Made by a program: the position numbers and the translations under genes. The notes under the pieces are model-generated. The model worked only from the letters and a program-made list of their open reading frames with translations. It searched no databases and was not told where the DNA came from. Shown in pieces: positions 63,410 through 64,000 of a stretch of DNA of 64,000 nucleotides; within the stretch, counting starts at the first letter, position 1; each line of letters opens with the position of its first letter. Source of the stretch: an uncultured Pelagibacteraceae bacterium (GTDB lineage Bacteria > Pseudomonadota > Alphaproteobacteria > Pelagibacterales > Pelagibacteraceae); NCBI GenBank assembly GCA_902555065.1, contig CACDQQ010000003.1, positions 62,001 through 126,000 of the forward strand. Direction: 5' to 3'.

Positions 63410-64000
63410 ATGACATCATTAAATTTTGAAGATTTTTATAAAGTTCCTGAAATCAAATTTGACATCTCAAAATTACGTAAAGATCTAGATGTAATATTAG
63501 AGAAAAAAAGATTTAATTCACCAGGAGTAACCCACTTTGGTGCAATTCCTTTAAATCAAATCCCTAATGATGAAGAGTCAATTAAGGGAAATAACATTAG
63601 AGGAAGATATTGGACTATTGCTGATGAGACAGGGAAAGAAGTTTCAAGAGACATTGATATTGACGAGTCAAAATATACTCAATTAGTGCCTGAATTTGAG
63701 AATACTTATTTCAAGGAAGTTTATGAAATCCTGAGCAAAAAATTTAAACTAGGAAGGGTAAGGCTTTTATTGAAAGAACCTAGATCTACACTAAGCTGGC
63801 ATAAAGACCCAGAATGTAGATTGCATGTTCCAATAGTAACTAATGCTGGTTGTTCAATGGTCATAGAAAATGTTGCAAAACACTTGCCTGCTGATGGTCA
63901 TGTGTGGATTACCAATAATACAAAATATCATAACTTTTTTAATGGAGGAGAACAGGCTAGAGTTCACTTAGTTGCTTGTGTTCTTGAGAGCCCGTTTAAA
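63410..64000 (+). CDS. Aspartyl/asparaginyl beta-hydroxylase-like 2OG oxygenase (3' truncated by window edge)
   Basis: ATG at 63410; MTSLNFEDFYKVPEIKFD...STLSWHKDPECRLHVPIVTNAGCSMVIEN...HNFFNGGEQARVHLVACV. Confidence 0.8.
   Translation, partial: MTSLNFEDFYKVPEIKFDISKLRKDLDVILEKKRFNSPGVTHFGAIPLNQIPNDEESIKGNNIRGRYWTIADETGKEVSRDIDIDESKYTQLVPEFENTYFKEVYEILSKKFKLGRVRLLLKEPRSTLSWHKDPECRLHVPIVTNAGCSMVIENVAKHLPADGHVWITNNTKYHNFFNGGEQARVHLVACVLESPFK

Noticed and set aside
1-64000. CRISPR arrays, tRNA/rRNA genes, transposases, integrases or prophage segments
   Set aside because: None recognised on either strand: no regularly spaced repeats, no cloverleaf or rRNA signatures noted, and no mobile-element protein in the ORFs

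Overview
The window looks like an AT-rich, highly compacted alphaproteobacterial chromosome segment. Codon usage, very short intergenic gaps and gene order suggest a SAR11/Pelagibacterales-type streamlined marine genome; this is my inference, with no database search. It appears to span the replication origin. The ppsR|hemE intergenic gap at about 6.26-6.54 kb has DnaA-box-like 9-mers and an AT-rich stretch. It is flanked on one side by secB-dnaQ-coaE-aroE-maf-ppsR and on the other by hemE-hemH-hemJ-rho-mnmE-mnmG-rsmG-parA-parB. One perfect and one near-perfect parS palindrome lie in rsmG and mnmG. The rest is mostly housekeeping: leuS-lptE-holA, dapB-nth, dnaJ-dnaK-grpE, murJ-trpS, fur-miaB-phoH-ybeY-lnt-metK, nusA-infB-rbfA-rpsO-pnp and fabI-fabB-fabA|irr. 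No tRNA, rRNA, CRISPR, prophage or transposon was seen. The items most worth a second look are: (1) a katG catalase-peroxidase behind a near-consensus promoter overlapped by two Irr/ICE-box-like repeats, next to an irr-like gene with a matching site at its own start; (2) an unannotated 35-aa ORF resembling the ArfA ribosome-rescue factor; (3) a shortened TsaB whose start overlaps a divergent gene; (4) a GT41/SPINDLY-type glycosyltransferase plus a sulfotransferase inserted in the origin-proximal core cluster; (5) a strong terminator hairpin just before nusA, in a locus where several usual neighbours are absent. I did not find convincing evidence of a wholly new multi-gene system.
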